Shown here one piece after another: positions 8,972 through 19,214 of a stretch of 64,000 bases of DNA. A model generated the notes under the pieces. It was not told where the DNA came from and searched no databases. It was given only the letters and a program-made list of their open reading frames with translations. The position numbers and the translations under genes are program-made. Origin of the DNA: Sulfitobacter sp. S223. GTDB taxonomy: Bacteria; Pseudomonadota; Alphaproteobacteria; Rhodobacterales; Rhodobacteraceae. Positions within the stretch are counted from its first letter, which is position 1; each line of letters starts with the position of its first letter. The stretch lies in contig NZ_CP083560.1 of assembly GCF_025143825.1 (NCBI RefSeq), positions 3,596,001 through 3,660,000 of the forward strand, read 5' to 3'.

Positions 8972-9465
8972 TGACCGCTGACGATATGGTGCTGACCCCT
9001 CAAGGGTTACGGTTTCAGGGGCAGCTTTGGCCCTGCACGATCGGGAAAGGCGGCATATCCGATCGCAAGCGCGAGGGTGATGGCGCCACGCCGCGCGGGA
9101 TTCACCGGATTGTGGGTATGCTCTATCGGCCCGACAGAATCGCGCGCCCCACAAGTTGGGCGAAGCCGATCGGCCCGCAGGACCTCTGGTCAGATGATCC
9201 CTCTGATGTAGACTACAACATGATGGTCTGCGCACCCTATCCACATAGCCATGAGCGATTGCGCCGCGCGGACCCGCTGTATGATCTGGTGATTCTCACG
9301 GATTGGAACTGGCCCTACGCCGTGCGGGGCCGCGGATCAGCCATTTTCATCCACCAATGGCGGCGGCCCGGTTTCCCGACTGAAGGATGCGTCGCGTTTT
9401 CACGGGAAAACCTGCACGCGATCGCCCGACAAATCCGCTACAGCACACGCCTGATCGTTCCGTAG
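8971..9465 (+). CDS. L,D-transpeptidase (YkuD-fold) family protein
   Basis: 164 residues with the YkuD catalytic signature near the C-terminus: H128 in IFIHQW and C140 in PTEGCVAF, matching H-x(11-15)-[ST]-x-G-C. Earlier motifs KGGISDRKREGDGATPRG (about 26-43) are typical of the short, single-domain branch. Such enzymes form 3-3 peptidoglycan crosslinks or attach proteins to the wall, normally in the periplasm. No signal peptide is seen, so location is uncertain. The ATG at 8971 shares a base with the ribA stop and is preferred over an upstream in-frame extension that only overlaps ribA. Confidence 0.8.
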   Translation: MTADDMVLTPQGLRFQGQLWPCTIGKGGISDRKREGDGATPRGIHRIVGMLYRPDRIARPTSWAKPIGPQDLWSDDPSDVDYNMMVCAPYPHSHERLRRADPLYDLVILTDWNWPYAVRGRGSAIFIHQWRRPGFPTEGCVAFSRENLHAIARQIRYSTRLIVP

Positions 9466-9467
9466 AA

Positions 9468-10124
9468 TCAACCTCCTGCGACACGCTCTCCGAAAATGGC
9501 AGAGCCGATACGGACATGCGTCGCGCCAAATGTGATCGCCTTTTCGAAGTCGCTGCTCATCCCCATGGATAGACCTGTCAGGCCATTTCGGGCAGCAATC
9601 TTTGCCAACAGGGCAAAGTGCAATGACGGTTCCTCGTTTACAGGTGGAATGCACATCAGGCCGTGCACAGGCAGGTCAAGCGCCTGACATTCTGCGATAA
9701 ATCCATCTGCCTCAGACGGAATCACCCCCGCTTTCTGATCCTCTTCGCCAGTGTTGACCTGAATGAACAAGCCTGGGCAGCGCCCCATCTCTTGTGCAAG
9801 ACGCGCGATTGTATTTGCCAACTTGGGGCGATCTAGCGTGTGAATGAAATCTGCCAGCTCCATCGCCTGCCGTGCCTTATTGGTTTGAAGCGGCCCGATA
9901 AGGTGAAGCTCGACTCCGTCAAAGTTTTCGCGGAAGGCAGGCCATTTGCCTGCCGCTTCCTGCACTTTGTTTTCGCCAAAAACGCGGTGCCCCTCTTTCA
10001 GGACAGCCTCGACTCTTTCGTTGGGCTGAACCTTGCTGACCGCAATAAGCGATACAGACCCAGCAGGGCGGCCTGCGGCGGCTTCGGCTTTGGCAATTTT
10101 ATCGGTAATGGTGTGCAGTGTCAT
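9468..10124 (-). CDS. YggS-family pyridoxal-phosphate homeostasis protein
   Basis: 218 residues of the alanine-racemase-like PLP barrel without the second domain. The PLP lysine is K31 (LIAVSKVQPNE). Other family marks are FGENKVQE, LHLIGPLQTNKARQA (about 74-88), VNTGEEDQKAG, GLMCIPP and LSMGMSSDFEKAI. YggS/PLPBP proteins buffer free PLP and affect amino-acid balance; no enzyme activity is established. AGGAGG precedes ATG 10124. It converges tail to tail, 2 bases apart, with the L,D-transpeptidase gene. Confidence 0.92.
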   Translation of the reverse strand: MTLHTITDKIAKAEAAAGRPAGSVSLIAVSKVQPNERVEAVLKEGHRVFGENKVQEAAGKWPAFRENFDGVELHLIGPLQTNKARQAMELADFIHTLDRPKLANTIARLAQEMGRCPGLFIQVNTGEEDQKAGVIPSEADGFIAECQALDLPVHGLMCIPPVNEEPSLHFALLAKIAARNGLTGLSMGMSSDFEKAITFGATHVRIGSAIFGERVAGG

Positions 10125-10165
10125 ATCGGCCTCCTGTATCGGCCCTAAAGATAACAGCATTGCAC

Positions 10166-10196
10166 AAAAGAAAAGGGGCAGACCGAAGTCTGCCCC
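10166..10196 (-). terminator. Rho-independent terminator of the porin gene
   Basis: A perfect 9-bp stem (GGGGCAGAC at 10175-10183, GTCTGCCCC at 10188-10196) with the loop CGAA is followed on the minus strand by TTTTCTTTT. It lies 26 bases past the porin stop. Confidence 0.88.
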
Positions 10197-10222
10197 AAAT
10201 CACTTAGGTAATTTCGTTCAAC

Positions 10223-11137
10223 TTAGAAGTTGAAGCGAACACCCATGTCAACCAGTGTCTCGTCACCGACGGAACCGCCTGTGGAAACACCGCCACGGAG
10301 AGACGTGCCGCCACCCATGTCGTGGTTGAAGTCGATACCGAATGCGGTGTCGTCCCAGTAGTCAGCGTCTGCAACGTAAACTTCTACGTTTGTTGCTGCG
10401 CCTACGTCGAAGCGACCTGCCAGAACGATGTGATCACCGCCGAGGCCTGTTGCATCGTCGTCGCCGTTTTTGGCATATGCCAGTGTAACGTCTGCGATAC
10501 CGAAGGAACCAGCAACGGATGCTGCGAACTCTGTGTCATAGTCGTAGTCGGAGTCCTGAGCAGCCAAAGCGAATGTCCAGCCGTTCCATGTGTACGCGGC
10601 GTGTGCTGCGATACGGTCGTCTGTGTCAGACGCGGATACGTGTACGGAGAAATCGCCGAAGGAGTACAGCAATTCAACGCCGTTGTCGCCGCCATTGCCC
10701 AGACCGCCGGAAGCGTACGCATCGCCACGGAAGTTAAAGGCTGTGTAGTCGTAGTTGTGACCGGTCAGACCAAGATCGATTGGGTACATGCCAGGCATGA
10801 ATTCCAGAGCGCCGTAGATGTTGCCAACGCCGACTTCCAGACCACCGGAACGTGCGAAGTAACGAACGCCGTTGAACTGTGGGCGTGCGCCGTTTGCTGC
10901 GTCACGCTCTTCGCCTTCGAGGCGAACACGTGCACCGATTGTTACGCCAGCGTCGGATTCTGCTGTCGCGTCAATCTGCATACGGAAACGGCTTGTCAGG
11001 TCTGTTGAGCTGTCGCCGGTGCCATCGTCAGATTGGTATACGATACCAAAACGGCCGTAGCCGGAGAATGTAACGTCTGCTGCTGCAACTGAAGCTGTGG
11101 CGACCAGAGCTGTTGTTGCGAAGAGAACTTTTTTCAT
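10223..11137 (-). CDS. Outer-membrane porin (Rhodobacter-type)
   Basis: 304 residues. A signal peptide MKKVLFATTALVATASVAAA is followed by DVTFSGYGRFGIVY, the first beta strand of Rhodobacter-type trimeric porins, then alternating polar/aromatic strands, many Asp/Asn/Gly turns and a C-terminal Phe (MGVRFNF) recognised by the BAM complex. It forms a general diffusion channel in the outer membrane. The start at 11137 has GAGGG upstream; an open extension further upstream would hide the signal peptide. Its own strong terminator and acidic, Asp-rich composition fit a highly expressed marine porin. Confidence 0.93.
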   Translation of the reverse strand: MKKVLFATTALVATASVAAADVTFSGYGRFGIVYQSDDGTGDSSTDLTSRFRMQIDATAESDAGVTIGARVRLEGEERDAANGARPQFNGVRYFARSGGLEVGVGNIYGALEFMPGMYPIDLGLTGHNYDYTAFNFRGDAYASGGLGNGGDNGVELLYSFGDFSVHVSASDTDDRIAAHAAYTWNGWTFALAAQDSDYDYDTEFAASVAGSFGIADVTLAYAKNGDDDATGLGGDHIVLAGRFDVGAATNVEVYVADADYWDDTAFGIDFNHDMGGGTSLRGGVSTGGSVGDETLVDMGVRFNF

Positions 11138-11417
11138 GAGTTTTCCCTCGGTTTGAATTCTAAAGGACCCGACCGGGGAATTCCGATCTAGGTATGAGCT
11201 TCTTTTGCGCCGCACCTCAGCTTTTGGCAAGCAAACCCAACAGCCCTGACGCAAAGTGGTCAATGATGGTGCAGCTTTGCCACAGTCACAAATGTGGCCC
11301 ATGGCTCAATTCTTTACGCAGAGCCCTCTGAACCCACTACACACTATACTACATAGACCTTGCCCAGATGGGCCTGCTTGGGTATTGCATAGCAAAACGG
11401 TATAAAGGGTGGCAGAT

Positions 11418-11903
11418 ATGGGGCGCATGAAAGCTCGGAACATTGCAGCGTTTGCGATTTTGTGCGGGACCGTAGCGGCCTGCGGCTTTGGCCGCCCTGC
11501 GACCGAAAAGCCTGCCTACTATAATAACCAGAACATTCCCAGCAACGTCGAGACAAACCCGGACAATACCATCTGGTCCTTGTTCAACAAGAAAAGCTCT
11601 GAAAGCACGGTTCTGGTGAACAAGTATCTCTGGAGCGCATCGCTCGAAGTACTCAGCTTTTTGCCTGTGCAGTCAGTTGATCCGTTTACCGGCGTGATCG
11701 TGACCGGCTACGGCACTCCGCCCGGCGGCGGACGTTCGTACCGTGCGACTGTGTTGATTGATGATCCTGCCCTTGATGCCCGCTCTCTTCATCTTGCGCT
11801 GCAATCGCGCGGGGGATCAGTAAGCGCGGCAACCAGCCGCGCTGTCGAAGACGCGATCCTGTCGCGTGCACGCGAGATGCGTATCGCTGACAATAAACTC
11901 TGA
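11418..11903 (+). CDS. DUF3576 lipoprotein
   Basis: 161 residues. A lipoprotein signal ending in the lipobox VAAC is followed by a short linker and the DUF3576 core (about 60-155: VNKYLWSASLEVLSF, VDPFTGVIVTGYGTPPG, then Arg/Ala-rich helices). The function of DUF3576 is unknown; members are alphaproteobacterial envelope proteins. ATG 11418 is 8 bases after AGGG; a GTG three codons earlier is possible. It sits just ahead of leuS, an arrangement I recall as common in Rhodobacterales. Confidence 0.85.
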   Translation: MGRMKARNIAAFAILCGTVAACGFGRPATEKPAYYNNQNIPSNVETNPDNTIWSLFNKKSSESTVLVNKYLWSASLEVLSFLPVQSVDPFTGVIVTGYGTPPGGGRSYRATVLIDDPALDARSLHLALQSRGGSVSAATSRAVEDAILSRAREMRIADNKL

Positions 11904-11932
11904 CAGCCCAAATTCTTTGTTCTATCTTCCAG

Positions 11933-11964
11933 CGCCGGGCCTTGTGATTACCACACGTCCGGCG
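11933..11964 (+). terminator. Weak hairpin between the DUF3576 gene and leuS
   Basis: CGCCGG (11933-11938) and CCGGCG (11959-11964) pair around an inner TGTG/CACA stem. The run of T after it is poor (TTCTTG), so it may be a weak terminator or a leader structure of leuS. Confidence 0.35.
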
Positions 11965-11990
11965 TTCTTGCGTAAAAAGGCCCGCCTCCC

Positions 11991-14561
11991 ATGACTTCCC
12001 AGACCCGATATACCCCCTCCGAGATCGAAGCCCGCTGGCAAGCTGCCTGGGAGACTTCTGAAATCTTCAAGGCGGTTCGTTCTGCCGACAAGCCGAAATA
12101 TTATGTGTTGGAAATGTTCCCTTATCCATCAGGGCGCATCCACATGGGACACGTGCGCAACTACACGCTGGGTGATGTGATCGCGCGGTATAAGCTGGCG
12201 AAGGGTTTTAACGTCCTGCATCCGATGGGCTGGGATTCGTTCGGACTGGCGGCTGAAAACGCAGCCATGCAAAAGGGTATCCACCCCGGTGAATGGACGT
12301 ATCAGAACATCGAAGACATGAAAAACCAGATGAAGCCGCTGGGCTTTTCGCTGGATTGGTCGCGTGAGATCGCGACATGCCATCCGGATTACTACCAGCA
12401 CCAGCAGGCTATGTTCATCGACATGATCGAAGCCGGGCTGATTTACCGTAAGAATGCGGTGGTCAACTGGGACCCCGTAGATATGACAGTGCTTGCGAAC
12501 GAGCAGGTCGAACAGGGTCGCGGCTGGCGCTCTGGCGCCTTGGTTGAACGGCGCGAGCTGACGCAGTGGTTCTTCAAGATATCCGATTACTCGGACGAGC
12601 TGCTGACCGCGCTGGACCGGCTGGAAAACTGGCCTGCAAAAGTGCGCCTGATGCAGGAAAACTGGATTGGCAAGTCGCGCGGCCTGCAATTTGCGTTCTC
12701 GACCATCAACGCACCAGACGGACATGACCGGATCGAAGTCTACACGACTCGCCCTGACACACTGCTTGGTGCAAGTTTTGTCGGCATCTCGCCCGACCAC
12801 CCGATCGCCAAACTGTTGGAACGTGATAACCCCGAGATCGCTGACTTTACGGCCGAATGTCGCAAAGGCGGCACCACGGAAGAAGCCATTGAGACCGGCG
12901 AAAAGCTGGGCATGGATACCGGAATTCGCGTGCGGCACCCGTTCGACACGTCGCAAGAGCTGCCGGTCTACATCGCCAACTTCATCCTGATGGAATACGG
13001 CACTGGCGCAATTTTTGGCTGTCCTGCCCATGATGCGCGCGATTTTGAGTTCGCGACCAAATACGACCTTCCCATCATTTCGACCTTCCTGCCATCCGAG
13101 GACAGCGCGGATAAGCTGGAAGAGCCCTTTGTCCCGCAGAAAACGGAAAAAGTGTTCTACAACCGCGGCTTTGCTGGAGAGACGTGGCAAACGGGCCTCG
13201 AAGCTATCGATTCCGCCATCAGCTTTTGCGAATCCCAAGGCGTTGGTCAGGGCGTAACCAAATTCCGCTTGCGGGATTGGGGCTTGTCGCGTCAGCGGTA
13301 TTGGGGCTGTCCGATCCCTGTTGTGCATTGTGATGATTGCGGCGTCGTTCCCGAAAAGAAAGAAAACCTGCCAGTCAAACTGCCCGAAGATGTCACATTC
13401 GACATTCCCGGCAACCCGCTTGACCGCCATACCGAATGGCGCACAACGCCCTGCCCGGCCTGCGGAAAATCGGCGCTGCGTGAAACCGACACGATGGACA
13501 CATTCGTCGATTCGTCTTGGTACTATGCGCGCTTTACCGCACCACATGCCGATACGCCCACTGTCATGGAAGACGCCGAATACTGGATGAACGTTGACCA
13601 GTACATCGGCGGGGTTGAGCACGCGATCCTGCACCTCCTTTATGCCCGGTTCTTTGCCCGCGCGATGCACATCACCGGACATCTGCCCGAATCGGCGATT
13701 GAGCCCTTCGATGCGCTGTTTACGCAGGGGATGGTGACCCATGCCATTTACACCTCGGAAGGGCCGGACGGGCGCCCCGTCTACCACTACCCCGAGGAAG
13801 TGGAATTGAAGGGTGACAAGGCATTCCTCAAAGACGGTGGCACTGAGGTCAAAATCATTCCATCTGCCAAAATGTCCAAGTCCAAGAACAACGTTGTAGA
13901 CCCGCTGAGCATTATCTCTGACTTCGGCGCCGATACAGCACGCTGGTTCGTTCTCAGCGATTCGCCCCCCGAGCGGGATGTGGAATGGACAGCCTCTGGC
14001 GCGGAAGCCGCCTATAAACACCTGTCCCGCGTATGGAACATATCGGATCGGGTTGCCGCGATGAGTGATGGAGCCACCGGCGAAGGTGACGATGATCTGC
14101 TGCGTCAGATGCACAAAGCCATCCACGACGTGACAATGGCTATCGATTCCTTTGGGTTTAACGCCGCGATCGCCAAGCTTTATGGTTTCACCGCGACACT
14201 GCAAAAATCCAAAGCGTCCAAAGCTGCCCAACGTGAGGCCGTGATGACGCTGGCGAAACTGATGTCTCCAATGACACCACACCTGTCAGAAGACATCTGG
14301 GCCACGCAAGGCGGCGAAGGCCTGATCGCCAAGTCCCCTTGGCCTTTTGCTGATGCGGCAATGCTCAAGGACGATACAGTCACTCTGCCTATTCAGGTAA
14401 ACGGCAAGCGTCGCGGAGAAATCGACGTGCCCGCCGACATGCCAAAGGACGAAGTTGAAAAGCTGGCCCTTGCCCATGAGGCTGTGATCCGTATCCTCGA
14501 CGGCGGAACACCCAAGAAGGTGATCGTCGTGCCCGGGCGGATTGTGAATGTCGTTGTATAG
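11991..14561 (+). CDS. leuS: Leucyl-tRNA synthetase
   Basis: 856 residues, full length for bacterial LeuRS. The class I HIGH motif appears as HMGH ([12 protein letters not shown], about 46-57), the KMSKS loop as AKMSKSKNN near 625, and the editing domain lies between them with [11 protein letters not shown] near 250. It charges tRNA-Leu with leucine in the cytoplasm. A zinc-ribbon-like segment CDDCGVVP and CPACGKSA is seen near 450-500. Its 3' end overlaps lptE by 14 bases, so leuS, lptE and holA form one operon, a gene order widely conserved in proteobacteria. Confidence 0.97.
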   Translation: MTSQTRYTPSEIEARWQAAWETSEIFKAVRSADKPKYYVLEMFPYPSGRIHMGHVRNYTLGDVIARYKLAKGFNVLHPMGWDSFGLAAENAAMQKGIHPGEWTYQNIEDMKNQMKPLGFSLDWSREIATCHPDYYQHQQAMFIDMIEAGLIYRKNAVVNWDPVDMTVLANEQVEQGRGWRSGALVERRELTQWFFKISDYSDELLTALDRLENWPAKVRLMQENWIGKSRGLQFAFSTINAPDGHDRIEVYTTRPDTLLGASFVGISPDHPIAKLLERDNPEIADFTAECRKGGTTEEAIETGEKLGMDTGIRVRHPFDTSQELPVYIANFILMEYGTGAIFGCPAHDARDFEFATKYDLPIISTFLPSEDSADKLEEPFVPQKTEKVFYNRGFAGETWQTGLEAIDSAISFCESQGVGQGVTKFRLRDWGLSRQRYWGCPIPVVHCDDCGVVPEKKENLPVKLPEDVTFDIPGNPLDRHTEWRTTPCPACGKSALRETDTMDTFVDSSWYYARFTAPHADTPTVMEDAEYWMNVDQYIGGVEHAILHLLYARFFARAMHITGHLPESAIEPFDALFTQGMVTHAIYTSEGPDGRPVYHYPEEVELKGDKAFLKDGGTEVKIIPSAKMSKSKNNVVDPLSIISDFGADTARWFVLSDSPPERDVEWTASGAEAAYKHLSRVWNISDRVAAMSDGATGEGDDDLLRQMHKAIHDVTMAIDSFGFNAAIAKLYGFTATLQKSKASKAAQREAVMTLAKLMSPMTPHLSEDIWATQGGEGLIAKSPWPFADAAMLKDDTVTLPIQVNGKRRGEIDVPADMPKDEVEKLALAHEAVIRILDGGTPKKVIVVPGRIVNVVV

Positions 14562-15033
14562 CCGCAGAACCCTGCTTGCCCTGCCGCTGGCGCTAGCCGC
14601 CTGCGGCTTCTCACCGGTGTACGGGCCGGAGGGGTCCGGTACAAAATTGCACGGTCAGGTTCTGGTGCAGGAACCCTCCACACAAGCAGGCTATCTGCTG
14701 ACCCGTCATCTTGAGACACGGCTGGGTCGCAGCGGTACAGAGCCACGCTATGCACTTGATCTGGCGATTGCCACGGACGAAGACGGCCTTGCCATCAACT
14801 CGGCCGGCGACACGACGCGCTTTAACCTGACCGGTCAGGTGGCCTATTCACTGCGCGATAGCGCCAACGGCACCATTGTGACATCCGGTACGGTTGAGAA
14901 TTTCACAGCCTATTCTGCGACTGGTACAACCGTTGCCACACTTGCCGCTGAACGGGACGCTGTGGAGCGTTTGATGGTCATCTTGGGTGACCAGATCACA
15001 GCACGGCTTTATGCGGCGGACCTGCCTGCATGA
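14548..15033 (+). CDS. lptE: LPS assembly lipoprotein LptE
   Basis: 161 residues. A lipoprotein signal with Cys19 in [12 protein letters not shown] is typical of LptE, the plug lipoprotein that sits inside LptD at the outer membrane during LPS insertion. The rest is weakly conserved, as in all LptE proteins. Placement directly between leuS and holA, with overlaps of 14 and 4 bases, is the classical lptE context and supports the call more than the sequence does. Confidence 0.88.
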   Translation: MSLYSRRTLLALPLALAACGFSPVYGPEGSGTKLHGQVLVQEPSTQAGYLLTRHLETRLGRSGTEPRYALDLAIATDEDGLAINSAGDTTRFNLTGQVAYSLRDSANGTIVTSGTVENFTAYSATGTTVATLAAERDAVERLMVILGDQITARLYAADLPA

Positions 15034-16028
15034 AACTGGGCCGTAGAGATGGTGCAGGAATTGTGGCCAAGCCGCCCAAAGAAAAGCTTGGCTTGCTTCT
15101 TTATGGCGGCGATTCCATGCGCGTGGCGCTCAAGCGGCAAGAATACCTGAAAGCTCTGTTGGGTCCCGCAGCGGAAGAGGAAATGCGCCTAAGCCGTATT
15201 CCCGCAGGTGATCTGCGGCGCGAACCCGCGCTGCTGATGGACGCGATCAAAGCTGTCGGATTTTTCCCCGGACCGAGCGCCGCTTTTGTTGAAGGCGCGA
15301 ACGAACTGGTTTCCCAGATCATCGTCGAAACCATGGCTGACTGGCAGCCGGGCGATGCCCAGATTGTTGTTACGGCCGGAGATCTGAAGAAGACTTCAAA
15401 ACTGCTAAAAGCATTCGAAGGCCACCGCGATGCCTATGCATGGGGTATCTATGATGATCCTCCCGACCGCGCGGAAATTGAACGGCTGTTAAGCGAGGCG
15501 CAGTTGCGCGCCGATGGCGGCTCGATGGCGGCGCTGGAAAACCTCGCGCGCAGCCTTGATCCGGGTGATTTCCGTCAGACCCTAGAAAAACTTTCGCTTT
15601 ATAAGCTGAGCGACCCGAACACGCCGGTAAGCCTTGATGACATCGGCGCCTGTGCACCTGCCTCTGTCGAAGCGGCCGTGGACGATATCCTGAACATTGT
15701 GGCAGAGCTGAAATCAACGGAAATCGGACCGCTGATGCGGCGATTGCAAAGTCAGGGCGTGGCACCCGTTACACTAAGCATCATGGCAATGCGTCATTTT
15801 CGTACCCTTCACCGCACCGCCTGTAATCCCGGTGCGCCCATTTGGGGTGTGCGCGATCGCGATCGGGTTATGCGCCAGTCGCGCGGTTGGGGCATGGTAA
15901 AGCTGGAAACAGCGCTTGGTATCCTGACAGATACGGATCTGCAGCTAAGGTCTGCGGGGCAGACTGCGCCCGCAATGGCAATCATAGAGCGAACATTTAT
16001 CAGGCTGGCGATGTACGGAGCCAGCTAA
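15030..16028 (+). CDS. holA: DNA polymerase III subunit delta
   Basis: 332 residues, matching HolA length. Recognisable parts are GLLLYGGDSMRVALKRQEYL at the N-terminus (LLLxGxD start of the AAA+-like domain I), VVTAGDLKKTSKLLKAFE near 110-127, LSEAQLRADGGSMAALENLARSLD and the C-terminal collar-domain segment GVAPVTLSIMAMRHFRTLHRTA. The delta subunit opens the beta sliding clamp in the clamp loader. It is coupled to lptE by an ATGA overlap. Confidence 0.92.
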   Translation: MKLGRRDGAGIVAKPPKEKLGLLLYGGDSMRVALKRQEYLKALLGPAAEEEMRLSRIPAGDLRREPALLMDAIKAVGFFPGPSAAFVEGANELVSQIIVETMADWQPGDAQIVVTAGDLKKTSKLLKAFEGHRDAYAWGIYDDPPDRAEIERLLSEAQLRADGGSMAALENLARSLDPGDFRQTLEKLSLYKLSDPNTPVSLDDIGACAPASVEAAVDDILNIVAELKSTEIGPLMRRLQSQGVAPVTLSIMAMRHFRTLHRTACNPGAPIWGVRDRDRVMRQSRGWGMVKLETALGILTDTDLQLRSAGQTAPAMAIIERTFIRLAMYGAS

Positions 16029-16049
16029 ACCCCTTTGGAGGATTAGGTT

Positions 16050-16643
16050 ATGTATACGGTAATCGGCAGTGAGAAATCGCGCGCGTTCCGCGTAATGTGG
16101 ATGCTAGAAGAACTTGGTCAAGAGTATGAAGTGATCCCGGCCGCGCCGCGTTCGGACGAAGCAAAGCAATATAATCCTTCCGGCAAGATCCCCGCGTTGC
16201 TGGACGGCGATGAGGTTCTCACCGATTCAGTTGCAATAATGCAGTACCTCGCAGACAAGCACGGGGCATTAACCGCGCCCGCCGGTACGCCTGCAAGGGC
16301 ACGGCAGGACGCCATGCTATTCTGGCTGATCGACGAATTTGACGCGATACTCTGGGCCGCTGCGAAGCACAGCTTTGTCTTCCCAGAGGAGTTGCGGGTG
16401 CCACAAATCAAGGATAGCCTGAAAGCAGAGTTCACGCGCGCTGCGGCTTTACTGTCAGACCGGCTCGAGGCGCCTTTCCTGATGGGAGACGAGATTACAG
16501 TCCCCGATCTATTGGCCGTTCACTGCATCAATTGGTCCATCGGTGCCGGTTTCCCGCCGGTTGACGACAAACTGGCAGAATGGGCCTCGGGGATGCGCAA
16601 ACGCGATGCCTTCAAAGCCGTGCGCGCACGCACTGCTGCTTAA
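16050..16643 (+). CDS. Glutathione S-transferase family protein
   Basis: 197 residues. The N-terminal thioredoxin-like domain has MYTVIGSEKSRAFRVMWMLEELG and the glutathione gamma-glutamyl contact DSVAIMQYLADKHG (about 58-71), followed by an all-helical C-terminal domain with the N-capping segment ITVPDLLAVHCINW. Ser8 could be the catalytic residue. Substrate is unknown. GGAGG precedes the ATG, 21 bases after holA; it may be read with that operon. It converges with a flavoprotein gene, overlapping its stop by 4 bases. Confidence 0.88.
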   Translation: MYTVIGSEKSRAFRVMWMLEELGQEYEVIPAAPRSDEAKQYNPSGKIPALLDGDEVLTDSVAIMQYLADKHGALTAPAGTPARARQDAMLFWLIDEFDAILWAAAKHSFVFPEELRVPQIKDSLKAEFTRAAALLSDRLEAPFLMGDEITVPDLLAVHCINWSIGAGFPPVDDKLAEWASGMRKRDAFKAVRARTAA

Positions 16644-17821
16644 GTTTTTAGTCGGGCCGCTGCATGGTGGCCCGCCCATGCCCCTGTCGCAAGGCATGCA
16701 GAGATCAGATAACCACCTGTCGGCGCTTCCCAATCCAGCATTTCACCCGCCACATAGGTGCCGGGCCGCGCCTGTAGCATCAGACCGGCATCACACGCCT
16801 CTTGCGTGACACCACCCGCGGTCGAGATCGCCTCATCCATCGGGCGCAGCCCTGCATGGCGCACTGGCAGCGCCTTGACCAGCCGTCCAAGTTCCACCGG
16901 ATCATTGGGCAAAGGACCGGCCATTTCTTGCAGCAGCGCGATCTTTGCGGGCTCTAATCCAAGTGTTTTGCGTAAATGGTTGGTAAGCGTGGCCTTGCCA
17001 CGGCGCTTTGCCAGCTTGGCCACAACAGCATCAACATCCAGATCCGGTGCCAGATCAATAGTCAACGGCTGTCCTTCCCGGACACCCCGCGAGACAGAGT
17101 AAACCCCGCCACCCTCAATTCCCCTGCGCGAAAGAACAGCCTCACCGCGGGATACATATTGCCCCGCACGAAGCATGATACCTTTGAGCGCTGCACCAAA
17201 GTGTTTGTCCATATACGGTGACCATGTCACCGCGATGCCCGCATTGGCGGCAGCGAACGGGGCAAGCGGCACGCCCAGCGCGCCTAATATCCCTGACCAC
17301 TCCCCGTCAGACCCAAGCCTGCGCCAGCTAGCACCACCCAGCGCCAAGATGGTTGCGTCCGCGCTGATACTTTGCGGGCCTGTCTGCGTCTGAAAGGTCA
17401 AAGCACCCGCTTCGTTCCACCCAGTCCAGCGCCAGCGGGTTCTGAATTGCACACCCGCACCTTCCAACCTAGCAAGCCATTTGCGCAGCAACGGCGATGC
17501 CTTCATTACTTCAGGAAATACACGGCCCGTGGAACCGATAAACAGCTTCTCCCCCAAACCAGCAGCCCAAGCCTGAACTTCCTCCGGTCCAAAAGCATCG
17601 AGCATCGGCGATAACCATGTTGTCCGGTCGGTAAAGCCTGCGCGAAACGCAGCCTCATCCTCCACCTTCGTGATGTTGAGACCCGATTTTCCAGCCATCA
17701 GGAACTTGCGCCCCACCGAAGGCTTCGCCTCGCATACGGTCACGGCGATTCCTGCACGTGCCAGAACGTCCGCCGCCATCAGACCAGAGGGACCGCTGCC
17801 TATGACAACAGCTTGCTTCAC
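16640..17821 (-). CDS. HI0933/BaiN-like NAD(P)/FAD-dependent flavoprotein
   Basis: 393 residues. The FAD-binding fingerprint is at the extreme N-terminus (VVIGSGPSGLMAADVLARAG), followed by GRKFLMAGKSGLNITK, the hallmark of the HI0933-like family (often annotated BaiN or TIGR03862), and LALGGASWRRLGSDGEW. The C-terminus GTYVAGEMLDWEAPTGGYLI is the second FAD contact. Its reaction is not established. GTG at 17821 overlaps the stop of the upstream MscS gene (GTGA) and gives the correct N-terminus; a longer reading only overlaps that gene. Confidence 0.87.
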   Translation of the reverse strand: MKQAVVIGSGPSGLMAADVLARAGIAVTVCEAKPSVGRKFLMAGKSGLNITKVEDEAAFRAGFTDRTTWLSPMLDAFGPEEVQAWAAGLGEKLFIGSTGRVFPEVMKASPLLRKWLARLEGAGVQFRTRWRWTGWNEAGALTFQTQTGPQSISADATILALGGASWRRLGSDGEWSGILGALGVPLAPFAAANAGIAVTWSPYMDKHFGAALKGIMLRAGQYVSRGEAVLSRRGIEGGGVYSVSRGVREGQPLTIDLAPDLDVDAVVAKLAKRRGKATLTNHLRKTLGLEPAKIALLQEMAGPLPNDPVELGRLVKALPVRHAGLRPMDEAISTAGGVTQEACDAGLMLQARPGTYVAGEMLDWEAPTGGYLISACLATGAWAGHHAAARLKT

Positions 17822-19149
17822 TCGGCAGAAGGCGCAGGCAGGCCACCTTTGATTTCGACAACACGATGTGGATAGGGAATCTCGATCCCGTTGTCTTTCA
17901 GCGCATTCCAAATGAGGAACAGCACGTCAGAGGTGTATTTGTTGGGACCGTCATCAAGGCCGTTGACCCAAAACTCGACTGCGAAATCGATCCCGTTGTC
18001 GCCGAACCCTCGCAGTTCACAATCCGGAGGATAGGGCAGGTCTAGCACTTCGGGGTGCTTTCCTACGGCGGCTTCGATGATCGCAGGCACCAGATTGATA
18101 TCGGTGTCATAGCTGACCGAAAAAGGCGCCTCATACCGGTTGGCCGAACCTGAATCAGAGTAGTTTACAACGCGCGTCGTGATGAAATCTTCGTTGGGAA
18201 CCACAATCCAGCGGCCGTCAAATGTCTCCAGTATTGCCGCGCGGGCGGTCATCTTAACGATTTTGCCTGATTCACCGCCGTCCAGCTCAACGAAATCGCC
18301 TACGGTGGCCTGACCTTCGACCAGAAGGATCACACCAGAGATGAAGTTCGATGCGATCTTTTGCAAACCAAAACCAAGACCGACACCAATGGCACCACCG
18401 AGCACGGCAAGAGCGCCCAGATTAATCCCCATGACATTCATCAGCACCAGGAAGGCGATACCAAATATCATGAATTCGACCGTTTTGATCAGCAGCTGCC
18501 GGATCGACGGACGCATTTCCTGTTTTTCAATCAGCGCGGATGTCTGGCTGTTGGACCATTGCCCCAGCCAGAACAGCAGCGAGCCGGCGATCAAGCCGCG
18601 TACGATAGAGATAAGCGAAAAGCGGATGTTCCCCACGCCCACGACAGTTTCCGTCAGTTGCAGCGTGACAATGTCGAGCAAACCGAAGGTATAAAGTGCC
18701 GCGATAGGCAACAGCATGAAGCGGCCCAGTAACTTTAGGAACGGATCCTTGAGGATGTCGCGCACGAATGCCCGCACGGCAAGGAACAGGAACACCCGTT
18801 TGCCGAAAGCAATCACCGCGCCACTGTCAAAGATCGACCGGACAACCTGTTCACCGATCCCGGTAAGCGCGTAGGCTAGCAGAGGCAGGATCAACGGCAG
18901 GAATTGCAGAATGAACAGGCGGGGTGCCGTGAACATGTTCTGCTTGTCGGCAGGATCAATTAACGCCTTAAGCGCGGGCCGAAGGCGGCGCGAGATCAGA
19001 ACCGCCAGCAGATAGGCCCCAACCAGAATGGCAAACTGCGACCATGCCGCAGGGCTTAACAACCAGCCTAGGGCCAGATCATAGCCTTGCACGGCGTAAC
19101 CAGCAATTTGCTGCACAATTGGCGGGTATTCCGAAAAGTCGAAATTCAT
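17818..19149 (-). CDS. MscS-family mechanosensitive channel
   Basis: 443 residues. Several hydrophobic helices in the first about 250 residues are followed by the pore-lining helix and MscS core: LGALAVLGGAIGVGLGFGLQKIASNFISG, then VEGQATVGDFVELDG, the beta domain, and IPYPHRVVEI near the end. It is a larger MscS homologue that vents solutes on hypo-osmotic shock, located in the inner membrane. Start at 19149 follows AAGGG; the open frame before it encodes no membrane or signal segment. Coupled to the flavoprotein gene by GTGA. Confidence 0.92.
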   Translation of the reverse strand: MNFDFSEYPPIVQQIAGYAVQGYDLALGWLLSPAAWSQFAILVGAYLLAVLISRRLRPALKALIDPADKQNMFTAPRLFILQFLPLILPLLAYALTGIGEQVVRSIFDSGAVIAFGKRVFLFLAVRAFVRDILKDPFLKLLGRFMLLPIAALYTFGLLDIVTLQLTETVVGVGNIRFSLISIVRGLIAGSLLFWLGQWSNSQTSALIEKQEMRPSIRQLLIKTVEFMIFGIAFLVLMNVMGINLGALAVLGGAIGVGLGFGLQKIASNFISGVILLVEGQATVGDFVELDGGESGKIVKMTARAAILETFDGRWIVVPNEDFITTRVVNYSDSGSANRYEAPFSVSYDTDINLVPAIIEAAVGKHPEVLDLPYPPDCELRGFGDNGIDFAVEFWVNGLDDGPNKYTSDVLFLIWNALKDNGIEIPYPHRVVEIKGGLPAPSAE

Positions 19150-19214
19150 ATCAGCGCCCTTGCTTATCTGATTAAACGTACCACCCTCTTGAAGCAGGCA
19201 CGCAGGAGGATCAA

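Noticed and set aside
10322..11008. Plus-strand frame inside the porin gene
   Set aside because: Cys/Val-rich antisense shadow of the porin; no start support.
12129..14282. Long open frame (717 codons) on the minus strand inside leuS
   Set aside because: It is antisense to a complete leucyl-tRNA synthetase, its protein shows no family motifs and its composition (rich in His, Arg and Gly) is that of a frame shadow.
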